Shown here one piece after another: positions 24,101 through 30,473 of a stretch of DNA of 30,473 nt. This DNA comes from Candidatus Aerophobetes bacterium Ae_b3b. Lineage in GTDB: Bacteria > Aerophobota > Aerophobia > Aerophobales > AE-B3A. The DNA lies in the NCBI GenBank assembly GCA_005223085.1, contig NJBP01000024.1, positions 1 through 30,473 on the forward strand. Direction: 5' to 3'. The first letter of the stretch is position 1. The number at the start of each line of letters is the position of its first letter. Both the position numbers and the translations under genes were made by a program. The notes under the pieces were generated by a model. The model was given only the letters and a program-made list of their open reading frames with translations, searched no databases and had not been told where the DNA came from.

Positions 24101-24967
24101 CTAAACCCGATTCCTTAGATATTTTCTGAGGTCCCTCCCAAACTCCGGGTTCTTAAGAGCAAAATTAATAGTAGCTTTTAAAAACTCTCTCTTATCACCA
24201 CAATTCCAATAGGTACCTTCTAGCTTACAGGCATAGACGGTCTCATTTCTACAAAGATTCTTCACCCCATCTGCTACCCAGATTTCTCCTCCTTTTCCTG
24301 GCTTGGTTTCCTCCAGTGCTTCAAAAATTTTTGGGGTAAACACATATCGTCCTACGCTGGCAAGATTAGACGGAGCATCATCAGGATGAGGTTTTTCAAC
24401 GGTGTCTAAAACCTTGTATACCCCTTTTTCGATCTCTTGGGGCTTTATTACCCCAAATTGGGAAATTTTTTCTCTGGGCACCTCCATTACCCCCATCACC
24501 GAACCCTGGTACTTTTCAAAGACCTTGATCATTTGACCTATGGCTGGGATCTTCGCCTCTATTATGTCGTCTCCATAGGAAAAAGCAAAGGGTTCATCAT
24601 CCACCACAACTTTAGCACAGAGAAGAGCATGACCGTTTCCTAGAGGCATCTTTTGTCTGACATAAATAAATTTAGCTAGATTAGATATTCTCTTTACTTC
24701 CTCTAGCAGGTCCAGCTTATGTGCCTCTTTTAATCGGTACTCGAGTTCAAAACTTCTGTCAAAATGGTCTTCTATGGATCGCTTGTTTTGACCAGTAACC
24801 AAGACAATTTCCTCAATACCTGCGTCCACCATCTCCTCAACCACATATTGAATAATGGGTTTATCAACCACGGCAAGCATTTCTTTGGGCTGAGCCTTTG
24901 TCGCCGGAAGAAATCTAGTACCGAATCCAGCCACTGCAATAACTGCTCTTCTTATTTTTGGAGTCAT
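24101..24967 (-). CDS. galU: UTP-glucose-1-phosphate uridylyltransferase
   Basis: The 288-residue enzyme makes UDP-glucose from UTP and glucose-1-phosphate. The nucleotide loop is VAGFGTRFLPATKAQPKEML (12-31), where the usual AAGLGTR is AGFGTR. It is followed by DKPIIQYVVEEMVDAGI and EEIVLVTGQNKRSIEDHFD. FAFSYGDDII holds the metal aspartates and GKGGEIWVADG the conserved late motif. ACGAGGTAG precedes the ATG. Between rarA (45 bases upstream) and the macrodomain gene it supplies UDP-glucose for envelope or exopolysaccharide synthesis. Confidence 0.95.
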   Translation of the reverse strand: MTPKIRRAVIAVAGFGTRFLPATKAQPKEMLAVVDKPIIQYVVEEMVDAGIEEIVLVTGQNKRSIEDHFDRSFELEYRLKEAHKLDLLEEVKRISNLAKFIYVRQKMPLGNGHALLCAKVVVDDEPFAFSYGDDIIEAKIPAIGQMIKVFEKYQGSVMGVMEVPREKISQFGVIKPQEIEKGVYKVLDTVEKPHPDDAPSNLASVGRYVFTPKIFEALEETKPGKGGEIWVADGVKNLCRNETVYACKLEGTYWNCGDKREFLKATINFALKNPEFGRDLRKYLRNRV

Positions 24968-25012
24968 CGGCTACCTCGTAAGTTAATATGGTGCATTCTA
25001 CATCATAAATAC

Positions 25013-26344
25013 TTAATGGGAAAGCTTATCTTTATCTTCTAATCCTTGGGATATTTTTTTCTCAAATCCTCTTCCCGTGGGTCGATAATACTTCCTATTT
25101 TCCAGGCCTTGGGGTAGATATTGCTGCTTCACTCTGGCCTCAGGAAAGTCATGAGGATACCGGTAGTTCTTTCCATAACCTATTTTTTTCATTAAGGAAG
25201 TGACGGGATTACGAAGATGCAAGGGTACCGGTAAATTCAAAGTCCTGGCTACATCTTCTTTGGCTTCTAAGAGTCCCTTGTAAGAAGCATTAGATTTGGG
25301 AGCAGAAGCCAGGTAGGTAGCAGCCTGAGCTAGATTAATCTGGGCCTCAGGCATACCCACAAATTCTACTGCCTGAGCTGCTGCCGTAGCCACTGACAAA
25401 GCCTGAGGATCGGCATTACCCACATCTTCAGAGGCAAAAATGACCATTCTTCGCGCAATGAAACGAGGATCCTCCCCGGCTTCAATCATGCGAGCTAGCC
25501 AGTAGAGGGCAGCATCTGGATGCGATCCTCGCATAGACTTAATAAAGGCAGAAATAACATTATAATGCTCCTCCCCTGCTTTATCATATAAAAGAGCTTT
25601 ACTTTGTAGAGCCTCCTCAGCTTCTCTTAAGCGAATGTAACGAAAGCCATTCCTATCCGGTCTACCGGTCTCAGTAGCTATCTCCACTGCATTTAAGGCC
25701 ACTCTGGCATCGCCGTTGGAGCCATCAATAATTAGATTTAGAGCCTTTCGGTCGATTTTTATCTTATACTCACCGAGACCCTCCTTTTTGTCTTTTATGG
25801 CCCGGTCCAGGATTTTCTTAATTTCCTTCGGACCAAGCCTTTCCAGGGTAAAAATCCTGGTTCTAGAAAGAAGCGGCCCAATAACTTCAAAACTTGGATT
25901 TTCAGTAGTAGCGCCAATTAGAATAATGGTTCCATTTTCTACGTGAGGGAGAAATGCATCTTGCTGAGCTTTATTAAACCGATGGATCTCATCGATAAAG
26001 AGGATGGTCCTCTGATGGTAGACTTTCAGCCTGACCTGGGCTTCTTTTACCACTTTTCTCACATCGGCTACTCCCGAGGTAACCGCAGAAAATTGAAAAA
26101 AACAAGATTTGGTAAGATGAGCAATAATCCTGGCCAAAGTCGTCTTTCCGGACCCCGGGGGACCCCAAAAGATGAGAGAAGCTAGTTTATCCTCCTTGAT
26201 CATCTTTTGCAGAATTCTTCCCTCGCCCACGATATGTTGTTGGCCTACAAACTCATCCAAGCTCTGGGGTCGGATGCGATCAGCAAGAGGAGCCTCTCTT
26301 TTTTTATCCTTCTCTTCCCCCGAATGAAATAGGTCCATCCTCAT
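25013..26344 (-). CDS. rarA: Replication-associated recombination protein A (MgsA/RarA AAA+ ATPase)
   Basis: The 443-residue clamp-loader-like ATPase acts at stalled replication forks. It shows the N-terminal SLDEFVGQQHIVGEGRIL, Walker A GPPGSGKTT (61-69), Walker B ILFIDEIHRF (114-123), sensor 1 in LIGATTENPSF and sensor 2/lid GDARVALNAVEIA. The C-terminal tetramerisation part includes IKSMRGSHPDAALYWLARM and PHDFPEARVKQQYLPQGL. AGAAAGG lies upstream of the ATG. It is the first gene of a three-gene minus-strand run. Confidence 0.96.
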   Translation of the reverse strand: MRMDLFHSGEEKDKKREAPLADRIRPQSLDEFVGQQHIVGEGRILQKMIKEDKLASLIFWGPPGSGKTTLARIIAHLTKSCFFQFSAVTSGVADVRKVVKEAQVRLKVYHQRTILFIDEIHRFNKAQQDAFLPHVENGTIILIGATTENPSFEVIGPLLSRTRIFTLERLGPKEIKKILDRAIKDKKEGLGEYKIKIDRKALNLIIDGSNGDARVALNAVEIATETGRPDRNGFRYIRLREAEEALQSKALLYDKAGEEHYNVISAFIKSMRGSHPDAALYWLARMIEAGEDPRFIARRMVIFASEDVGNADPQALSVATAAAQAVEFVGMPEAQINLAQAATYLASAPKSNASYKGLLEAKEDVARTLNLPVPLHLRNPVTSLMKKIGYGKNYRYPHDFPEARVKQQYLPQGLENRKYYRPTGRGFEKKISQGLEDKDKLSH

Positions 26345-26689
26345 AAACTTTGCCTTTCTTAATTTATGATCTTTTCGGGGATTTAGTCACTCTAACTTAC
26401 CTACCCTTACCTTAACTCTTTCTATTTTTTGTAAAACCTACATTCCCTCAGCATTCTACAACAAAAAAGGCTTACGTCAAATAAGAATCAAAGTCACCCC
26501 CAGCCTCTGTCCTTGCCCTTTTTCTAGTTTTCCTTCTAATCTCACAGTTTCTTTTTAAGCTTGTGGTTTCCCTGGATTTTGGGTGCAGACCGACACCTGG
26601 AGTCTTGAAAAAGAGTAAATTTATGCTATGCTCTCCTCTCCTCACATTTAACCTCTCTAATAAACCAGTGTATAGACAGATGTTTTTCT
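26345..26689. other. Intergenic stretch between divergent rarA and EamA genes
   Basis: No gene or RNA is supported in these 345 bases. Near the right end a plus-strand promoter is visible: TTGAAA (26605-26610), 16 bases, TATGCT (26627-26632), about 70 bases before the transporter start. I could not assign a clear rarA promoter. Confidence 0.6.
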
Positions 26690-26701
26690 ATGGGGAGTAG
26701 C

Positions 26702-27586
26702 ATGATAAGCAAAAAGGGAATAATAGCCTTGTCGGTTACTGTCTTTATCTGGGCAAGTACCTTCACCGTAATCAAAATTGGACTGGAGCGCATCACCCCC
26801 TTAAATCTATCGTTCGTTAGATCTATCTTAGCTACCTTTTTCCTGCTAGGGTGGCTTCTACTCAAAGGAAACCAGCAGGAAATTGCTAGAGCGTTAAAGT
26901 TTCATTTAGGGTATATTATTGGTTTGGGAGTAGTTGGCGTTGCCTTATTCAATATCTTTCAAAATATAGGCATTGGTCTTACCTCATCGGGGATAGCTTC
27001 CTTATTGGTCGCCTCCAATCCGGTATTCATTTTAATTTTAGCCGCCAGCTTTCTCGGCGAAAAAATCACCAAAAGTAAAGCAGCTGGTATAGTGCTGGGT
27101 TTTGTCGGAATCATCATAGTCACCTTCCTGGGCAAGAATATGGCTTTATTGTTAAGATCAGGATCTTTCTGGGGTAATATTCTGGCTTTGCTTTCCGCTG
27201 TATGCTGGGCAGTTTATTCAGTTATGAATAAAAGCGCTCTAAAAAGGTACAGTCCCCTAATTTTAACTGCTCTAGCCTATGTTTTTGGATCCCTCATTCT
27301 TTTTTTCTTTTGCTTTACCTTTGAGGATGTGTCTCTTATTTTCCAATGGTCACTTTCCTCCTGGTTAATACTTCTCTATCTAGGTATTCTTGCTTCAGGA
27401 GTTACTTTCTATCTCTGGAACTATGCCTTAAGTATTATGGAGGCATCCAGAGTTTCGGTTTTCATTTTCCTGATTCCCGTATTGGCTATCTTGTTGGGAA
27501 AGGTGATTCTTAACGAGACTATTACCGGTTTTACTTTCCTGGGGACTGCTCTGGTGTTATCGGGGATCTATTTGATGGAGAGATAG
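26702..27586 (+). CDS. EamA-domain (DMT superfamily) permease
   Basis: The 294-residue inner-membrane transporter has ten hydrophobic segments in two EamA repeats (about 5-140 and 150-290). Family marks are VFIWASTFTVIKIGLERITP, the end-of-repeat motif FLGEKITKSKAAGIVLGFVG, and in repeat two LIPVLAILLGKVILNETITG. I start it at the second ATG because GGGGAG sits five bases before it. Starting at 26690 would add four residues and lose the ribosome site. Such proteins export amino acids or related metabolites; the substrate is unknown. Confidence 0.92.
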   Translation: MISKKGIIALSVTVFIWASTFTVIKIGLERITPLNLSFVRSILATFFLLGWLLLKGNQQEIARALKFHLGYIIGLGVVGVALFNIFQNIGIGLTSSGIASLLVASNPVFILILAASFLGEKITKSKAAGIVLGFVGIIIVTFLGKNMALLLRSGSFWGNILALLSAVCWAVYSVMNKSALKRYSPLILTALAYVFGSLILFFFCFTFEDVSLIFQWSLSSWLILLYLGILASGVTFYLWNYALSIMEASRVSVFIFLIPVLAILLGKVILNETITGFTFLGTALVLSGIYLMER

Positions 27587-27630
27587 ATCTTGAAAAAGGA
27601 AACCTTTGAAAGCTATCTTTTTCACCACCC

Positions 27631-27666
27631 TTGACGTCAAAACAAACTGGAGTATACTATATAGTA
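27631..27666 (+). promoter_or_regulatory. Promoter with overlapping 12-bp palindrome
   Basis: TTGACG (27631-27636), a 16-base spacer and TATACT (27653-27658) form a good promoter for the small PH-like protein gene. The perfect palindrome TACTATATAGTA (27655-27666) overlaps -10 and could be an operator. The leader before the gene is about 155 bases with no recognised RNA element. Confidence 0.65.
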
Positions 27667-27820
27667 GAACTAAGTGAGCTCAAGTGGGGATGTGATGAGT
27701 AGATAAAGGTAAAATTCCTACTTTTAGAAGTTGGAGATTCAAAAAAGAAATTTAGTCGGAGGTGGAGAAACGCAAAAAACTATAGATGTGAACGACAAAA
27801 GTTAAAAATGGAGGTGGATT

Positions 27821-28198
27821 ATGATTCTGAAATCCGGTGAAGAAAAAAGACAAGAAGAGGAGGCCACCGTCCAGGAATTTAAATGGGCGGGAAGTCCTGA
27901 AGAGGCGCTCCAGGGAAAAGGAAAAGTTTATCTTACCACCCACAGATTGATTGTGGAAAGAGAATCTGAAGGAAAGTCAGTCAGGGTTTTTGAGTTTCCT
28001 CTGAAAGCTGTTCAGCAGGTGGCTGCCAAAGGATTTTTTAGCAAAATCCTCTCGCTTGAGGTTAACCTCTCGCAGGTGGAAAGTGACGTCAAGAAGATAA
28101 GTTCTTCGGAGAAAAAAGGATTTGGCACGCTTCAGATCAAGGTAAACGATCCCAAGGCCTGGGCAAGCGAGATAGGTTTCCGAAGTAGGAAAACATAA
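27821..28198 (+). CDS. Small PH/GRAM-like domain protein, function unknown
   Basis: This 125-residue soluble protein has no signal peptide or membrane segment. After a charged N-terminal region (EEKRQEEEATVQEF) comes GKGKVYLTTHRLIVERES, a strand-turn-strand motif typical of bacterial PH-like/GRAM domains, then VFEFPLKAVQQVAAKGFF and SLEVNLSQVE, and a final strand/helix (GTLQIKVNDPKAWASEIG). The ribosome site GGAGGTGGATT is strong. It is monocistronic and converges with the M48 protease gene. The domain call is by pattern; the function is unknown. Confidence 0.8.
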   Translation: MILKSGEEKRQEEEATVQEFKWAGSPEEALQGKGKVYLTTHRLIVERESEGKSVRVFEFPLKAVQQVAAKGFFSKILSLEVNLSQVESDVKKISSSEKKGFGTLQIKVNDPKAWASEIGFRSRKT

Positions 28199-28287
28199 GG
28201 AATTGTGTCGAGAAAAGTAAGGAATCGAGGCAAAGCTTACTGTTCTTCAAGACTAGCTAGGACGAAGGAAAAGTCTCTGGGGGCACC

Positions 28288-29589
28288 TTATTCATGCACC
28301 ATGATATCATCGTATGCAACATGGATTCGGGGAGAAACAAAGAAGCCAATCTTTCCCTGGCGGAAGGTATTATCATTCACGGAAGCTAGACGATAATTAT
28401 TTACATAAACCGATATATTGGATCCTTCACATCTGACTTGAAGGTAGTTAACAGTATTTTCCTGATTGAGGTAAGACGAGTCTGTCCATTCTTGGAGAGG
28501 AAATGCATCACCGCCAGCTACTTTCCAAATGCTATAGTGCCCATCACCCCTTAGTCCAAAAAGATAAGTGTTTTCACTGTCTAGAAATCTAAACATCAGG
28601 TAATATTCCCCATCATTTGATCCCCCTATCTTTCTGACTTTCACCTTACAGGTAAAGTCGGAGAAAATCTTACCATGCCAGGAAAGATAACCTTCGTTCC
28701 CTCCAGAGATATGGTACTCACCATTCTCATGATAGGCATATTCAGATTCTGCCCAATTACCCTTCTGGCTAAAGTCATCCTGGAATAAGAGAGGAGTGGC
28801 GGATTTTAATCTTCTGGTTGCTTCCAGAAATTCAGTCCGATAACGATTTTTTCCGGATAAATTGGAGAACTCCTGAACTTGATGCTCAATCTTTTTAATT
28901 CGCTGCAAGGTTGGAGGATGGGAGCTGATTAAGGTTTCAATAGCCAGAGGTTCTCTCTTTTCGAGTTTCTTTAGTTTGGCCAGAAAATCTCTCAAACCTC
29001 CGGGATCATAATCTGCCTCGTAAGCGTATCTTGTTCCCAGTCGGTCAACTTGAAACTCATCCTCCCGGCTATATCCCAGAAGAATTAAGTTAAAGACGAC
29101 ATCGATGATTTGTCTAGCGTCCTCGTCCTTGAGCAAAAGACTTGCCAATATGGTATAGGCTAACATCCCTTGTATCTTTTTAACTGCATGTCTGGCCGTG
29201 ACATGGCCAACCTCATGTCCCAGGATACCAGCCAGCTCTGCCTCACTTTCAATAGTCTTTAATATTCCGGTGGTTACGTAAATAAAGCCACCAGGACAGG
29301 CAAAGGCATTGACCATGGGATCATCCAGGATTTTAAAATGATACTCGAGATTCTGGCGATCACAAACCCGAGCTATCCTCTGGCCTACTTTATCAATGTA
29401 AGCTGTAAGTTCGGGATCATTGAGAACTTTGAATTTAGTCTCCACTTCCCTGGCTACACCACGTCCAATAGATACCTCTAACTCCTTGGGAATTAGAATA
29501 ATATCCTTAGACTTTTTTGAGACTGCGGCGGTAAGGCCGGCAAAAAGAACAAAATTTAAGGTGAGTGTAAGCAGCAAAATCTTCTTCAT
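28288..29589 (-). CDS. Secreted M48-family metalloprotease with C-terminal lectin-like domain
   Basis: The 433-residue protein begins MKKILLLTLTLNFVLFAGLT, a signal peptide. The zinc protease domain carries HEVGH (125-129) in ILGHEVGHVTARHAVKKIQG and the third ligand glutamate in YSREDEFQVDRLG, followed by YDPGGLRDFLAKL. This is a BepA/YfgC-like M48 core without the usual TPR repeats. From about residue 272 a different domain starts (LLFQDDFSQKGNW ... YDDIMVHE), resembling concanavalin A-like/DUF1080-type beta sandwiches. I start at 29589, where GGGGGTGAAAAA precedes the ATG. An upstream ATG at 29652 lies inside the -10 box and is excluded. It probably acts on envelope proteins. Confidence 0.9.
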   Translation of the reverse strand: MKKILLLTLTLNFVLFAGLTAAVSKKSKDIILIPKELEVSIGRGVAREVETKFKVLNDPELTAYIDKVGQRIARVCDRQNLEYHFKILDDPMVNAFACPGGFIYVTTGILKTIESEAELAGILGHEVGHVTARHAVKKIQGMLAYTILASLLLKDEDARQIIDVVFNLILLGYSREDEFQVDRLGTRYAYEADYDPGGLRDFLAKLKKLEKREPLAIETLISSHPPTLQRIKKIEHQVQEFSNLSGKNRYRTEFLEATRRLKSATPLLFQDDFSQKGNWAESEYAYHENGEYHISGGNEGYLSWHGKIFSDFTCKVKVRKIGGSNDGEYYLMFRFLDSENTYLFGLRGDGHYSIWKVAGGDAFPLQEWTDSSYLNQENTVNYLQVRCEGSNISVYVNNYRLASVNDNTFRQGKIGFFVSPRIHVAYDDIMVHE

Positions 29590-29650
29590 TTTTTCACCCC
29601 CACAAAGGCTGGAAAAGGAAAAAACTGTACTACAGCCATTCTTAAGGTTC

Positions 29651-29679
29651 ATTGTATCATAACTTATTTACCAGGTCAA
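29651..29679 (-). promoter_or_regulatory. Promoter of the M48 protease gene
   Basis: On the minus strand TTGACC (29674-29679), 17 bases and TACAAT (29651-29656) lie about 60 bases before the chosen start codon. It is back to back with the hydrolase promoter. Confidence 0.75.
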
Positions 29680-29699
29680 TCTTCAGGACCAAAATAAAT

Positions 29700-29728
29700 T
29701 TGACTTCTCTGATTTCTATTGCTATATA
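29700..29728 (+). promoter_or_regulatory. Promoter of the alpha/beta hydrolase gene
   Basis: TTGACT (29700-29705), a 17-base spacer and TATATA (29723-29728) lie 22 bases before the ATG, giving a very short leader that still contains AAAGGAC as ribosome site. Confidence 0.75.
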
Positions 29729-29750
29729 AGAATAAACAAAGGACTAAACT

Positions 29751-30473
29751 ATGCCTGCAGGCCAAAAGCTAGAAATAAAGTACCAGGGTAGGTGGTTAAA
29801 TATTTCCTACTGTTATGAAGAAAGGGGGGAAGAGACCCTTTTCTTCATTCATGGATTGGGCTGCTGTAAAGACTCATTTGGGGGCATTTGGAAAGCGCAG
29901 GGGTACCATAACTACTCCATATTTACCTTTGATTTACCCGGCTTTGGTGACTCTTCAAAACCTACCAGTTTTTCCTATGATATGAAGGATCATGCTGGAG
30001 TAGTAGACAGGATAATCAAGAGGCTAAATTTAAAGAACCTTCACCTTATCGGGCACAGCATGGGAGGAGCTATCGTGCTTTTCTACCTGGATGCTGCCAC
30101 TGATAATGCTCTTTCTTTCATTAATCTGGAAGGAAATCTTTGCCCGCAGGATTGTACCTTTAGTCGGCAAGCAAAAAATGCATCCTGGAGAGAATTTGAA
30201 AGCTCTGTTTTTGATCAAATAAAAGAGGAAGTGAGAACCTCCGAGGATAAAGACTTAAGAGTGTATTATGGATACCTTTGTAAAAGCAGCCCTTATGCCT
30301 TTTATCAGAGTTCCTGCTCCCTGGTCCGATATTCAGACAGTGGAATTATTCTTAAAAAATTTCTTCACTTACGGGTGAAATCATACTATGTCTTTGGGGA
30401 GAAGAACAAAAAAACGGAAATTATAAAGACTTTGAATGACCATCGCCTACATCTTACTTCGGTTCCCCAAAGC
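29751..30473 (+). CDS. Alpha/beta hydrolase fold protein (partial, runs off the window)
   Basis: The 241 codons visible are open to the window end. The start ATG has AAAGGACTAAACT upstream. The fold is clear: LFFIHGLGCCKDSF (oxyanion HGLG, 34-37), FTFDLPGFGDSSKP, and the nucleophile elbow HLIGHSMGGAIVL with Ser103. After INLEGNLCPQDCTF the chain becomes helical (cap domain), and VKSYYVFGEKNKKTEI probably corresponds to the strand before the acid residue. The catalytic His is likely the one in LNDHRLHL or beyond the window. Several cysteines are present but no signal peptide. It is an esterase, lipase or related hydrolase; substrate unknown. Confidence 0.88.
   Translation, partial: MPAGQKLEIKYQGRWLNISYCYEERGEETLFFIHGLGCCKDSFGGIWKAQGYHNYSIFTFDLPGFGDSSKPTSFSYDMKDHAGVVDRIIKRLNLKNLHLIGHSMGGAIVLFYLDAATDNALSFINLEGNLCPQDCTFSRQAKNASWREFESSVFDQIKEEVRTSEDKDLRVYYGYLCKSSPYAFYQSSCSLVRYSDSGIILKKFLHLRVKSYYVFGEKNKKTEIIKTLNDHRLHLTSVPQS

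Noticed and set aside
29590-29652. Upstream ATG for the M48 protease
   Set aside because: It lies within the -10 hexamer of the visible promoter and would place 21 polar residues before the signal peptide.
1-30473. CRISPR array, rRNA, tRNA or phage/defence genes
   Set aside because: I saw no regularly spaced repeats, no tRNA cloverleaf or rRNA core sequences, and no phage structural or defence-system proteins in either strand.

Overview
The window looks like a piece of an anaerobic, moderately AT-rich bacterial genome, probably from an uncultured lineage. An oxygen-sensitive indolepyruvate:ferredoxin oxidoreductase alpha subunit, a LarA-type (nickel racemase family) enzyme and a DUF3786 protein suggest anaerobic life. 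Shine-Dalgarno sites (AAGGAGG type), TTGACA/TATAAT promoters and an intrinsic terminator are ordinarily bacterial. I cannot name the phylum from sequence alone.

Positions 1-19,700, almost all on the minus strand, hold one large carbohydrate or sugar-acid catabolic locus. Read in transcription order (right to left) it contains: a GntR/UTRA regulator (18879-19625); a Gfo/Idh/MocA dehydrogenase; a zinc alcohol dehydrogenase; an ABC uptake system (binding protein and two permeases, no ATPase); a xylose-isomerase-like TIM-barrel protein; a cyclase-family hydrolase; a 2-hydroxyacid dehydrogenase; a FGGY kinase; an SDR; an amidohydrolase; an RmlD-like reductase; two DapA-family lyases flanking a LarA homologue; and a class III aminotransferase. 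Two promoters, one before gntR and one before the binding protein gene, share an identical 20-base block just downstream of -10. This is the best candidate for the regulator's operator. A strong terminator sits between the binding protein and the permeases. The substrate is not known; I infer an unusual sugar or sugar acid that is oxidised, epimerised, phosphorylated and/or cleaved by an aldolase.

The distal end of this locus (1-3000) is eroding. It holds an IS1634-type transposase remnant with an in-frame TAG, a one-base frameshift and no C-terminal half. The remnant is joined directly to the last ~43 codons of a phosphotriesterase-family gene. A broken alanine dehydrogenase piece lies at the window edge. 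A further relic, resembling the last helix of a FucP-like sugar permease, lies upstream of gntR.

Positions 20,000-30,473 are more general. They hold a lone iorA; a plus-strand pair (unknown protein and DUF3786 protein); a minus-strand run rarA-galU-macrodomain protein; an EamA/DMT exporter; a small PH/GRAM-like protein; a secreted M48 metalloprotease fused to a lectin-like C-terminal domain; and, divergent from it, an alpha/beta hydrolase cut by the window end. Several promoters here can be read directly.
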